DNA of 64,000 nt. Origin: Mycoavidus cysteinexigens_B (GTDB taxonomy: Bacteria; Pseudomonadota; Gammaproteobacteria; Burkholderiales; Burkholderiaceae). Position numbers and translations under genes: made by a program. The notes below the pieces were generated by a model that saw only the letters and a program-made list of their open reading frames with translations, had not been told where the DNA came from and did not search any database. Below are positions 27,411 to 35,860 of the stretch, piece by piece; position 1 is the stretch's first letter; each line of letters begins with the position of its first letter. The stretch lies in assembly GCA_031963465.1 (NCBI GenBank), contig JASSUG010000007.1, positions 1 through 64,000 on the forward strand. The letters are read 5' to 3'.

Positions 27411-28186
27411 AAGGTAGGCAAAATGCTAGCCAATATCCTGAGTCTGCTCATCTTGGTGGTGGATTCTGTCACTCAAGACGACAACTATTACTATGTCCAT
27501 GTGCGCGGGGAAAAAGTCTTGTCGGCTTTGGGTGCAATGAACAGGGCTTGCCAATGCACAGCAAGCGCGTGGGCCACGCCCTGCCGGGAATCTGGAACGG
27601 CTGCTGCGGTTCCATAGGCGTGACCATCGGCGGCGGAGTCGGTTGTACTAACTGATTATTGTCCTCTCCAAGCTGCTCGTTATTGTTTGCACGCTTTTTA
27701 TACTCTTCATAAAAAACCATGGCTCCTTTCGTCGCCACCGCGCCTACTGAGTCCAGGCTTTGCAATAGTTCAGTGCTGTAGCCTGGGTAAACTGTGAGGT
27801 TGTCCCTGTCACATTGCCGAAAGCCGCCGCTCTATAAGAATCAATTCATTTTCAGATTATCTTTTTGAAACGTACAATAAGGTTTTCACAGGCTTTTGGC
27901 GCGAATGATTTAGCCCACTCTTCAGCGCTTTTAAATTCTGAATGGGGATGCATTGATACTTCAGTTGACTGAAAAGCAGGGGCTGCGGCAGAACATTCCT
28001 GGAAAAACCTCCCCAAAGATGTGCCATAGGCTATATGAACCGCATGGTCATGCAAGCAATGCTGGAGGCCGATCAGGAAGTGAGTTTTGGCGCCAACATA
28101 TCAACATTGGTCAAGTTAATCGAAGAAGGCAAGCTCTGAGGTCAACTCAACAACGGATTACGGATACCAAAAATACAGAACCTTAC
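27411..28186. other. Degraded intergenic region after the restriction system
   Basis: No convincing gene. Several short frames look coding-like but lack starts or partners: a minus-strand frame at 27469-27765 with a Pro-rich middle, a minus-strand frame at 27852-28055, and a plus-strand 34-codon stretch 28034-28138 (ending LVKLIEEGKL). None belongs to a family I recognise. The stretch most likely holds scars of the insertion that brought mod-res. Confidence 0.4.
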
Positions 28187-29305
28187 TTAAATGCCAGCAG
28201 CATCAGCACGAATGATATGCTGCACGCCACCATTGTCAACCCAAGTGCGTATGCGCTTGGCATCGCCAAGTCTTGAATATTTACCGGTTGAGTCAAGCAA
28301 GACGATAATCAGTGGGCGATTTTGAACGGTGACTTGCATCACCAAACACTCCCCCGCTTCACGGATAAAGCCCGTTTTCTGCAGGCCGATTTCCCAGCTA
28401 GGATTGCTGACCAGCGCATTGGTGCTTGTATACTGAAGGGCCTTTTTGCCGGTAAAGACATGATGGCCTGCAGCCGTTGAGAATTCACGGATCAACGGAT
28501 ACCGATAGGCCACGTTGACCATTTTAGCCAAATCACGCGCGCTGGACACATTACGGCTGGTGAGTCCAGTGGAGTCGAAAAAATACGTATCCTTCATCCC
28601 CAAGGCTTGGGCTTTTTGATTCATCGCCGTAATAAAAGCCAGCCGGCCACCTGGATAGTGGCGCGACAAAGCAGCCGCAGCGCGGTTTTCAGATGACATC
28701 AACGTAATATGCAGCATATCGGCGCGCGATAAGCGCGACCCTACGGATAAGCGCGAGCTCGTGCCTTTTTCAAAATCGCGGTCTTCGTTGCTAACTTCAA
28801 GTGTGTCAGTCAGCGGCAAATTGGCATCGAGCGTCACCATTGCGGTCATCAGCTTACTAATCGAGGCAATTGGCAACACTACCCCGGCATTTTTTTCAAA
28901 CAGCGTCTCCTGCGTATTTTGATCAATCACATACGCCACACTTGAACGCAAAGCCAGCGCATCGGGCGTTTGGTGGAGGCCAAAGGAGCGGCCCAGCGAT
29001 GGTGCAGAGGGCTTAAATGCTACGCGTCGCACCTTCGTGCGCCGCACTTGTGCGCGCGACCGGTAGACCGGAGTCCGATAGGCGGCCGGATTACTTTTTA
29101 GATGGCTAGTGACAACCCGTTTGGAGCGGGCCGCGCTTAGCTTACGCGGCGCATAAGTCAAACCCTCTGCCGCGCTCGCCGACGGCGCCACGGCACTGCG
29201 CGCCGCAGGAACCGCAGCGGCGAGCCGGGGCAAAATGCTAAGCGCCATCATCACGCTTAAACACAACGCCAGCGGCAGCGTAGAGCAAATCAAGCTATTT
29301 CGCAT
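28187..29305 (-). CDS. pbpG: D-alanyl-D-alanine carboxypeptidase/endopeptidase (PBP7 type)
   Basis: 372 residues with an N-terminal signal segment, then a long basic Ala/Arg-rich linker (about 30-115) and the serine peptidase S11 domain. Catalytic motifs are complete: S148-x-x-K151, S205-E-N207 and K307-T-G309. It trims or cleaves peptide cross-links in periplasmic peptidoglycan. The basic linker is longer than in E. coli PBP7. It stands alone, downstream of the pot operon. Confidence 0.9.
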   Translation of the reverse strand: MRNSLICSTLPLALCLSVMMALSILPRLAAAVPAARSAVAPSASAAEGLTYAPRKLSAARSKRVVTSHLKSNPAAYRTPVYRSRAQVRRTKVRRVAFKPSAPSLGRSFGLHQTPDALALRSSVAYVIDQNTQETLFEKNAGVVLPIASISKLMTAMVTLDANLPLTDTLEVSNEDRDFEKGTSSRLSVGSRLSRADMLHITLMSSENRAAAALSRHYPGGRLAFITAMNQKAQALGMKDTYFFDSTGLTSRNVSSARDLAKMVNVAYRYPLIREFSTAAGHHVFTGKKALQYTSTNALVSNPSWEIGLQKTGFIREAGECLVMQVTVQNRPLIIVLLDSTGKYSRLGDAKRIRTWVDNGGVQHIIRADAAGI

Positions 29306-29445
29306 GACCCAAAACTAAGAAAAATGGTGAAAACTCATTCATGTGGTTTAATTTCAACAACCCAAATAGATTTATCAGTGTAGTCAGAACTTAAATAAAT
29401 AACCATGACACACTGTATCAAAGTGAGCTTAAACGAAGTGGACGC

Positions 29446-30267
29446 TTATAAGGTTTGCATCCTACGTTTACGCTCCGCGACCTGCATCATATGGGTTGCA
29501 ATCACAACACCAATGGTTACCACTGTAATAAAAATCGTCGCAAGTGCATTCATTTCTGGATTTAAACCCAGGCGCACGCGCGAGAAGACAACCAACGGCA
29601 AGGTGGTTGAACCCGGCCCCGACAAAAAGGACGATAACACAAGATCATCGAGTGACAACGTAAACGATAGCAACCAGCCGGCGATCAAGGCTTGTGAAAT
29701 TAAAGGTAAAGTGACAGTAAAAAATACCTTAATCGGGGTAGCGCCAAGATCAAGCGCCGCTTCTTCTAGCGCCGGATTTAAGTCGCGCACGCGTGACTGC
29801 ACAATAATCGCCACATAAGAAATGCCCAGCATCACGTGACCCGCCCAGATGGTCAAGATCCCTCGCTCAGCCGGCCAACCAAAGCAATTGCTCAATTCGA
29901 CAAAGAGCAATAATAAGGAGATTCCTTGAATCACCTCGGGAATCACCAACGGCGCATTAATCATCGCACTATACAGCGTAAAGCCGCGAAAGCGCCCCAT
30001 GCGTGCGAGCACAAAGCCCGCCCATGTGCCAATGGCCACCGATGCAAAGGCCGTCAGCGCCGCAATCCGTAACGATAGCCACGCAGCGGCTAGCAGTTCT
30101 TCGTCATGCAGCAGCGCTTGATACCATTTCAGCGAAAAACCCGTCCAGACCGTGACTAACGCTGACTCGTTAAACGAGTAGACAATCAAGCTTAGAATCG
30201 GTGCATACAGAAAAAAGAAGCCCGTACCCAGCATGGCCAGGCGTAATGATCGGTTTGGTTTGATCAT
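29446..30267 (-). CDS. potI: Putrescine ABC transporter permease PotI
   Basis: 273 residues with six predicted membrane spans and the permease EAA loop (EEAALDLGATPIKVFFTVTLP). Its ATG overlaps the potH stop as ATGA. It forms the channel with PotH for uptake of putrescine. Last gene of the potG-potH-potI run, which lies downstream of potF on the same strand. Confidence 0.92.
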   Translation of the reverse strand: MIKPNRSLRLAMLGTGFFFLYAPILSLIVYSFNESALVTVWTGFSLKWYQALLHDEELLAAAWLSLRIAALTAFASVAIGTWAGFVLARMGRFRGFTLYSAMINAPLVIPEVIQGISLLLLFVELSNCFGWPAERGILTIWAGHVMLGISYVAIIVQSRVRDLNPALEEAALDLGATPIKVFFTVTLPLISQALIAGWLLSFTLSLDDLVLSSFLSGPGSTTLPLVVFSRVRLGLNPEMNALATIFITVVTIGVVIATHMMQVAERKRRMQTL

Positions 30268-31169
30268 GACTTGCTTGCGAGTTCTTTAACTTGGGCGTGC
30301 TGAAACAGCGCCATTGGCACGAGTAACAGTAGCACCATCGCACAAGTCACGGCCGAAGCCATTGGCCAATCAGCATTATTGAAAAATTCGTTCCACATGA
30401 CACGGCCAATCATTAAAGTATCCGCTCCACCAAGCAACTCAGGAATCACATATTCCCCCACCGCTGGAATAAAAACCAGTAGACAACCGGCCATAATGCC
30501 GTTTCTTGAGAGCGGCAGCGTAATTTGCACAAAGGCTTTCCATGGCCGCGCCCCCAAGTCATGAGCCGCCTCCAACAAGCGCAAATCCATTTTAACTAAA
30601 TGCGCATAGAGCGGCATCACTAAAAAAGGCAAATACGAATACACCATACCGATATAGACCGCGATATTCGTGTGATAAAGCTCAATCGGGGTGTCAATCA
30701 AACCGGCCCACAGCAGAAAATTATTCAATAAGCCATTATTCTTCAGAATACCAATCCAGGCATAAACGCGAATTAAGAACGAGGTCCAAAAAGGCAGCAT
30801 CACGGCCATCAGCAAGATATTGCGCGTGGCAGGATGTGAGCGCGCAATGTAATACGCCATCGGATAACCGATCAATAAGCACAGCCCGGTCGAAATCGCC
30901 GCCACTTTTAATGAATTAACATAGGTCGCAAAATACAGGTTATCGGTTAGCAAAAACGCGTAATTCGATAATTGCAGAGTGATTTTTAGCGCGCCATCTT
31001 TGAGCGTGGCAAGTTCGGTATAAGGTGGAATCCCCAGCCGCAAATCTGTAAAGCTAATTTTGACGACCAGCAAAAAAGGCACAAAGAAAAAAAGTAATAG
31101 CCAAATATAAGGACCCGCAATGACCGCGGCGTGGCCCTGGGGGGCTAAGCGTTGCAACCGTGACTTCAT
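30264..31169 (-). CDS. potH: Putrescine ABC transporter permease PotH
   Basis: 301 residues from the ATG at 31169, which overlaps the potG stop in an ATGA arrangement; a longer start at 31202 would overlap potG by 37 nt and is less likely. Six membrane spans and the EAA loop LEAAHDLGARPWKAFVQITLP are present. Works with PotI as the transmembrane pair. Confidence 0.92.
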   Translation of the reverse strand: MKSRLQRLAPQGHAAVIAGPYIWLLLFFFVPFLLVVKISFTDLRLGIPPYTELATLKDGALKITLQLSNYAFLLTDNLYFATYVNSLKVAAISTGLCLLIGYPMAYYIARSHPATRNILLMAVMLPFWTSFLIRVYAWIGILKNNGLLNNFLLWAGLIDTPIELYHTNIAVYIGMVYSYLPFLVMPLYAHLVKMDLRLLEAAHDLGARPWKAFVQITLPLSRNGIMAGCLLVFIPAVGEYVIPELLGGADTLMIGRVMWNEFFNNADWPMASAVTCAMVLLLLVPMALFQHAQVKELASKS

Positions 31170-32332
31170 TTCGTCAGCACCACGCCCGACTCTGGGCTCC
31201 AACTAATAAACACTTCATCGTCGTAAGTAGGCGCTTGCATTTCAGTGAGCGCTAGACTTGAGACGTTGGCCACCACCATTTTGCCGGAATCAAGCACCAC
31301 ATGGTAAAGCGTGTAGCCGCCCCGATAGGCAATATTGTCGACTTTACCGCGCGCCCAGTTGTAATCTTGCGCCGGTGCTTGCCGCGTAACGGCAACCCGC
31401 TCTGGGCGCACTGAAATCATCACCTCCATATCAAGCTGACCAGTGACGCCATGGCTGACATATAAGGGTTTAGGCAATTCCGGGCTATGCACAAAGATAT
31501 GATCGGCCTCGTCCTCAACAATCGTGCCGGCAAACAGATTGGCCGAGCCGATAAACTCAGCGCAAAAGCGGCTATTTGGATATTCATAGACTTCGTGCGG
31601 CGTGCCAATTTGCACAATCCGCCCATCCGTCATCACCGCCAGCCGGTCTGCCATCACCATGGCTTCTTCTTGGTCATGCGTGACCATGATACAAGTCACC
31701 CCGACTTTATCGAGAATATCCATCAATTCAATCTGCGTGCGCTGCCGGATTTGTTTATCTAGCGCCGACATCGGCTCATCCAACAACAGCAACTTGGGCC
31801 GCTTCACCAGGCTACGCGCCAGCGCCACACGCTGTTGTTGACCACCTGACAGTTGCTGCGGCTTACGCTTAGCCAGATGGCTCATTTGCACCAGCTCAAG
31901 CGCACTCGCGACCCGCTCTTCAATTTCCGCTTTGGGCCGGCCCTCTTGTTTTAACCCAAACGCGACGTTAGCCTGTGCCGTCATATGAGGAAACAGCGCA
32001 TACGACTGAAACATCATATTCACCGGGCGCCGATAGGGCGGCATTTGGGCCAGGTCTTCGCCATCAATCAGAATGCGGCCCGAGGTCAAGGTTTCAAAAC
32101 CAGCCAGCATCCTGAGCAAAGTCGATTTGCCACAGCCTGAACTGCCAAGCAGAGCAAAAATTTCCCCTTTTTTGACTGACAGACTGACATTTTGTACGGC
32201 AGTCGTCGCCCCAAATTTTTTGACTGCATCAATAACTTGCACGAAGTCACCTTCCTGGCTGAGCAGGCTAAATGGCTTAGTAGGCATAACGGAAGGGGCC
32301 CATCCCAATCCATGCGAGGAATCTCTGCTCAT
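31166..32332 (-). CDS. potG: Putrescine ABC transporter ATP-binding protein PotG
   Basis: 388 residues. Walker A GSSGCGKST, signature LSGGQQQRVALARSL, Walker B LLLLDEPMSALD and the switch His in VTHDQEEAM are all present. A C-terminal TOBE regulatory domain follows (VMISVRPERVAV). It drives import through PotH/PotI. A 179-bp gap separates it from potF upstream, so it may have its own promoter or share that of potF. Confidence 0.94.
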   Translation of the reverse strand: MSRDSSHGLGWAPSVMPTKPFSLLSQEGDFVQVIDAVKKFGATTAVQNVSLSVKKGEIFALLGSSGCGKSTLLRMLAGFETLTSGRILIDGEDLAQMPPYRRPVNMMFQSYALFPHMTAQANVAFGLKQEGRPKAEIEERVASALELVQMSHLAKRKPQQLSGGQQQRVALARSLVKRPKLLLLDEPMSALDKQIRQRTQIELMDILDKVGVTCIMVTHDQEEAMVMADRLAVMTDGRIVQIGTPHEVYEYPNSRFCAEFIGSANLFAGTIVEDEADHIFVHSPELPKPLYVSHGVTGQLDMEVMISVRPERVAVTRQAPAQDYNWARGKVDNIAYRGGYTLYHVVLDSGKMVVANVSSLALTEMQAPTYDDEVFISWSPESGVVLTK

Positions 32333-32511
32333 TAAAAATTAATATCCCTGACTTAAGAGAGTTGAATTTGATCGTTCGCCACCGCTTTAGAGTGGACATC
32401 GTATTTAAGAAATAAACGAATTTTATCTATGCTACAGCTTACTGCCAATCAAAAAATTTAGATCATTCGTCTTGACTTCATTGATGCCGGCGCTTAGCCA
32501 CCCTAAAAAAA

Positions 32512-33675
32512 CTAAAAGCCGGTTTTAAATTCCGTCCAGAGTCGCGTCATTAAACGCGCCGTCTCAGGGGGTAGCGGCTTAAGCAAAAATAGCTTTTTAA
32601 TCATCTCGGGGCGGGGATAAATGGCCGGATCGTTCGCCACTAATGGATCAAGATACTGCTTGGCCGCCAGATTCGCGCTGGGATAGTAGACTTGATTAGT
32701 AATCGCGGCATGCACCTGTGGCGTTTCAATATAGTTAATCCATTGCAGCGCAGCTTCTTTATGCGGTGCATCTTTGGGAATGGCCATCACGTCAAACCAA
32801 ATGGGCGCGCCACTGCGCGGAATAAAATATTGAATCTGATACGCTTTCTTTGCCTCACGCGCACGGCGCCCAGCAATCACCACATCGCCAGACCAGCCAA
32901 AAGCAAAACAGATATCGCCGCCGACTAAATCATTGATATACCCCGCTGAATTAAATTGCGTAATATAGGGCCGGATTTGCTTGAGCACCTTGAGCGCCGC
33001 CCTATAATCTTCTGGGTTTGTACTGTCGGGGGCTTTACCAAGATAATGCAGCACCGCGGCAAACAATTGATCTGGCGCATCCAGCATAGACACCCCACAG
33101 CTTTTCAGCTTGGATACATATTCGGGCTTAAAGAGAATATCCCAACTGTCAAGCAGCACATCCTCGCCGAGCACTTGACGCACTTTTGTGAGGTTATAGC
33201 CTAGACCCGTCGTGCCATAGGCCCACGGCACAAAATAGCGGTTACCCGGATCGGCGCCGGCAATAATCTTCATTAGTTGAGGATCAAGATTTTTCAGGTT
33301 AGGCAGTTTTGACTGATCAAGCGGCTCAAAAATGTCTGCTGCACGCAGCCGGCCAGCATAATTGCTGGTGGGGGTCACCACATCGTAACCAGAGCGTCCA
33401 GTTAACAGCTTCGCTTGCAAAGTGTCAGCACTATCGTAAACATCATAGCGTACTTTAATGCCCGCTTGCTTTTCAAAACCGGCAATCGTATCCTTGGCAA
33501 TATAGTCAGACCAATTATAAAGATTCAGCCGCGGCTCGTTTGCACCGGCCAACATAGATGACGTAGCGCACCCTACCCAGATTAAAACTTGCGGCAAGCG
33601 CAACCCACGCTGTAATGTCTTAAGCAAGAACGATACAGCAGATAAAGTCAGATGGCCGGCTATTTTAATCTTCAT
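32512..33675 (-). CDS. potF: Putrescine-binding periplasmic protein PotF
   Basis: 387 residues from the ATG at 33675, which has AGGAAG 7 nt upstream; the open frame extends to 33747 but without such a signal. An N-terminal signal peptide (hydrophobic run to about residue 45, with a GCATSSMLAGA end) is followed by the mature polyamine-binding fold beginning LNLYNWSDYI. The WSDYI and FGWSGDV motifs are typical of PotF/SpuD-type receptors. It delivers putrescine to PotGHI. Confidence 0.93.
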   Translation of the reverse strand: MKIKIAGHLTLSAVSFLLKTLQRGLRLPQVLIWVGCATSSMLAGANEPRLNLYNWSDYIAKDTIAGFEKQAGIKVRYDVYDSADTLQAKLLTGRSGYDVVTPTSNYAGRLRAADIFEPLDQSKLPNLKNLDPQLMKIIAGADPGNRYFVPWAYGTTGLGYNLTKVRQVLGEDVLLDSWDILFKPEYVSKLKSCGVSMLDAPDQLFAAVLHYLGKAPDSTNPEDYRAALKVLKQIRPYITQFNSAGYINDLVGGDICFAFGWSGDVVIAGRRAREAKKAYQIQYFIPRSGAPIWFDVMAIPKDAPHKEAALQWINYIETPQVHAAITNQVYYPSANLAAKQYLDPLVANDPAIYPRPEMIKKLFLLKPLPPETARLMTRLWTEFKTGF

Positions 33676-33844
33676 TTTTGCGCTTCCTGGTTTTAACGCG
33701 AGGCAAAACTTGCCCTTGAAAAACGCAAAAATATCACCAAACTCCAATGAAAGCGACCATCGTTATAAAAAAATGCGCGATATCGTCGTAATAAACTTAC
33801 AGCTCGGCTACAGTAGCCCTCTTCTCTCTCTTTAAAGGTTGCAT

Positions 33845-34423
33845 ATGAACGCTCCCCGGATCCTGGTTTTGGCTGGCTCACTGCGCACCGGCTCCTACAA
33901 CCGCTTACTTGCCAAAGCAGCCGCACAGCAACTGGAGACGCTAAACGCGCAGGTCACGCGATTAGATCTAGCCGATTATCCACTGCCAATTTATGACGGC
34001 GACCTAGAGCAAGCCAGCGGTGTGCCAGCCATTGCCCGCGAGTTGCACGCGGTCATCGCCTCTCATCAAGGTGTGTTTATTGCCAGCCCAGAGTACAATG
34101 CAAGCGTTTCACCGCTGTTACTCAATGCCATTGCTTGGGTCTCCCGCGTCAATGAAAATGGCGGCAAACTCACCGCCTTCGGCCAGCCAGTGTTTGCCCT
34201 TGGCAGTGCTTCACCCGGCAATTTTGGAGGCTATCGCGGGCTGTTAGCATTGCGTCAATTATTGGCCTGGACGCTACAAGCCCAGGTTTTGCCACAGGTG
34301 GTAGCAGTGGGCCAAGCTCACAATGCCTTCGACGAACAGGGCCAACTCAAAGACGAATCAGCTAAAAATATGCTGAAGGAATTAACCGCGCAACTCGTCA
34401 AAATAGCCAGTTGTGTAAAATAA
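33845..34423 (+). CDS. NADPH-dependent FMN reductase
   Basis: 192 residues from the ATG at 33845 (AAAGG a few nt upstream). Flavodoxin-like fold: LVLAGSLRTGSYNRLLA binds the FMN phosphate and SPEYNASVSPLLLNAIAW is the signature of the ChrR/YieF/azoreductase group. Reduces quinones, azo dyes or metals with NAD(P)H, probably as an oxidative-stress enzyme. Precedes a DUF1289 gene on the same strand. Confidence 0.92.
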   Translation: MNAPRILVLAGSLRTGSYNRLLAKAAAQQLETLNAQVTRLDLADYPLPIYDGDLEQASGVPAIARELHAVIASHQGVFIASPEYNASVSPLLLNAIAWVSRVNENGGKLTAFGQPVFALGSASPGNFGGYRGLLALRQLLAWTLQAQVLPQVVAVGQAHNAFDEQGQLKDESAKNMLKELTAQLVKIASCVK

Positions 34424-34471
34424 AAGCAATTGTATATCTCCACTACGCATAACCCTGATTCACCAAAACTG

Positions 34472-34675
34472 ATGTCATCCACACTGCACGATCTTCCTGA
34501 TAGCCCTTGTATCGGCATCTGCTCCACTCTTTTTGATGAAGTGTGCATAGGCTGTGGGCGCACTGCATTTGAAGTCTCAAACTGGGTATTTTTCAGTGAT
34601 GAAGAAAAACGTCTAGTGTGGCAACGCATTATCCAGGAGAATCAGGCCATGCGTTTCACGCGCGGGCCGGCATAA
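34472..34675 (+). CDS. DUF1289 small cysteine-rich protein
   Basis: 67 residues from the ATG at 34472 (MSSTLHDLPDSP); an upstream in-frame Met at 34430 is possible. The DUF1289 pattern is clear: SPCIGICSTLFDEVCIGCGRT with four Cys, then a W-x(n)-W helix region. The Cys set suggests metal or iron-sulfur binding. Function unknown; lies 48 bp after the flavin reductase gene and may share its transcript. Confidence 0.85.
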   Translation: MSSTLHDLPDSPCIGICSTLFDEVCIGCGRTAFEVSNWVFFSDEEKRLVWQRIIQENQAMRFTRGPA

Positions 34676-34774
34676 ACCGAGAGAGCAACCGATGATTGCA
34701 AGTATTTCGAGTTAAGCTAGTGCGAGTTGCGTCAAGCAACCCGCCTTTCAACCCATTCATTTAAAGAGGTCGTG

Positions 34775-35386
34775 ATGCTCACTTTATATTTTTCTCCTCA
34801 TACCTGCGCACTGTCTGTATTGATTGTATTGAAATGGCTTAATGCGCCCCATAAAATTGAAACAGTGAAGTTAGGCGACCCGGCATATCAAAAACTTGTA
34901 CCGCTTGGCATGGTGCCGGCGATGACAGATGATGAGGGCCCGATCATGACGCAAGCAGCCGCTCTTTTAAAATACCTCGCCAATAAATATCCACAAGCAC
35001 AGCTAGGCAGCGATGGCACCCTTCTTGGCAACTATGCACTTGATGAAAAGCTATCTTTTCTGACCGGCGATTTTCATCCGGCTTTTTGGCCTTTTTTCTC
35101 ACCAAAGCGCTATACCGTAAATAGCGATGAAGAAAGTATCACAGCGGTAAAAACTGCCAGCCATGCTCGCGTGGATCGGGTGATGCTAGCATTAGATCGT
35201 CAACTTGAATCAACTCCCTATCTGCTCGGTCAACGCCGCAGTATTGCCGATGCCTATGCATTTACCATGGCGCGTTGGACAGACTATTTCCCTAAAACCA
35301 CTCGCCACTATCCTAACGTCCATCGTTTCATGCAAGCCATGCAGACAGATGAAGGCGTGCAAGCCGCATTGCAGCATCAAGCTTAA
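34775..35386 (+). CDS. Glutathione S-transferase family protein
   Basis: 203 residues from the ATG at 34775 (RBS AAGAGG), beginning MLTLYFSPHTCALSV. The N-terminal thioredoxin fold has the beta-class pattern with a Cys near position 10, and the C-terminal helical domain ends with RRSIADAYAFTMARWTD. Likely detoxification or thiol repair by glutathione conjugation. The lasso-peptide operon starts about 170 bp downstream and is probably independent. Confidence 0.9.
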   Translation: MLTLYFSPHTCALSVLIVLKWLNAPHKIETVKLGDPAYQKLVPLGMVPAMTDDEGPIMTQAAALLKYLANKYPQAQLGSDGTLLGNYALDEKLSFLTGDFHPAFWPFFSPKRYTVNSDEESITAVKTASHARVDRVMLALDRQLESTPYLLGQRRSIADAYAFTMARWTDYFPKTTRHYPNVHRFMQAMQTDEGVQAALQHQA

Positions 35387-35399
35387 AAAAAAGAATCTT

Positions 35400-35427
35400 T
35401 TGCTTAATACAATTTTCCTACTATAGT
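35400..35427 (+). promoter_or_regulatory. Candidate sigma70 promoter for the lasso-peptide operon
   Basis: TTGCTT (35400-35405) and TATAGT (35422-35427) are separated by 16 bp and lie about 125 bp upstream of the precursor start. The match is good but no start site is known. Confidence 0.5.
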
Positions 35428-35552
35428 AATAAGACACGCGATGGAATGTTGCGGGGGATTTTCACTCGCCACCTCTGTCCGTGCAGTAGCGACTGTCATT
35501 CGTCTGCATTTTGGGGCGGCTTGTTTTTAATAAAAAACATTAGGAAAAAATC

Positions 35553-35693
35553 ATGACTAAGAGCAAAGAAATCAATACGCAAGAGATCCAATTGGACGAT
35601 GATGCACTGATGGAGTTTTGTGCGTCTGAGTCAACCATGGGCGCCGTCGGAGAAAAAAATGAAGCTGGTTTTGGTAAGTACGACGACGATTGA
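35553..35693 (+). CDS. Lasso-peptide precursor (A)
   Basis: 46 residues, ATG preceded by AGGAAA. The peptide reads as a 29-residue leader ending ESTM and a 17-residue core GAVGEKNEAGFGKYDDD. Lasso hallmarks: Thr at the penultimate leader position (Thr28), Gly as core residue 1 and Glu at core position 8, which would give an 8-residue macrolactam ring (Gly1-Glu8) with a nine-residue tail. The tail end is strongly acidic (three Asp). It is followed by genes for an asparagine-synthetase-like cyclase and an ABC exporter. The cleavage and ring sites are inference from family rules. Missed by length-limited gene finding. Confidence 0.82.
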   Translation: MTKSKEINTQEIQLDDDALMEFCASESTMGAVGEKNEAGFGKYDDD

Positions 35694-35722
35694 CCTTAAA
35701 TAACCGTTTAAGTTCTTAATGT

Positions 35723-35760
35723 AACGCCGGGCAAGCGCTGATAAACACTTGCCCGGCGTT
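35723..35760 (+). terminator. 13-bp perfect hairpin between lasso A and C genes
   Basis: AACGCCGGGCAAG (35723-35735) pairs perfectly with CTTGCCCGGCGTT (35748-35760) around a 12-nt loop. It begins 30 bp after the precursor stop. No long T-run follows, so it may act as a partial terminator or RNA-stabilising element that raises precursor over enzyme expression; lasso operons often carry such a stem after the A gene. Confidence 0.7.
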
Positions 35761-35791
35761 CTGTTGACCGCAGCTACACCAAAAGGAATAG

Positions 35792-35860
35792 ATGCCCCAT
35801 CATTCGATGTCCAATATTTTGGCGGCTCGTTTCTCAGAGATTGGAAGAACTCCCCTATGA
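35792..35860 (+). CDS. Short ORF translationally coupled to the lasso C gene
   Basis: A 22-codon frame starting MPHHSMSNI with AAAGGA just upstream, whose TGA overlaps the ATG at 35857 as ATGA. It may be only a coupling leader for the cyclase gene. It matches no lasso B protein and shows no precursor features. Confidence 0.3.
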   Translation: MPHHSMSNILAARFSEIGRTPL

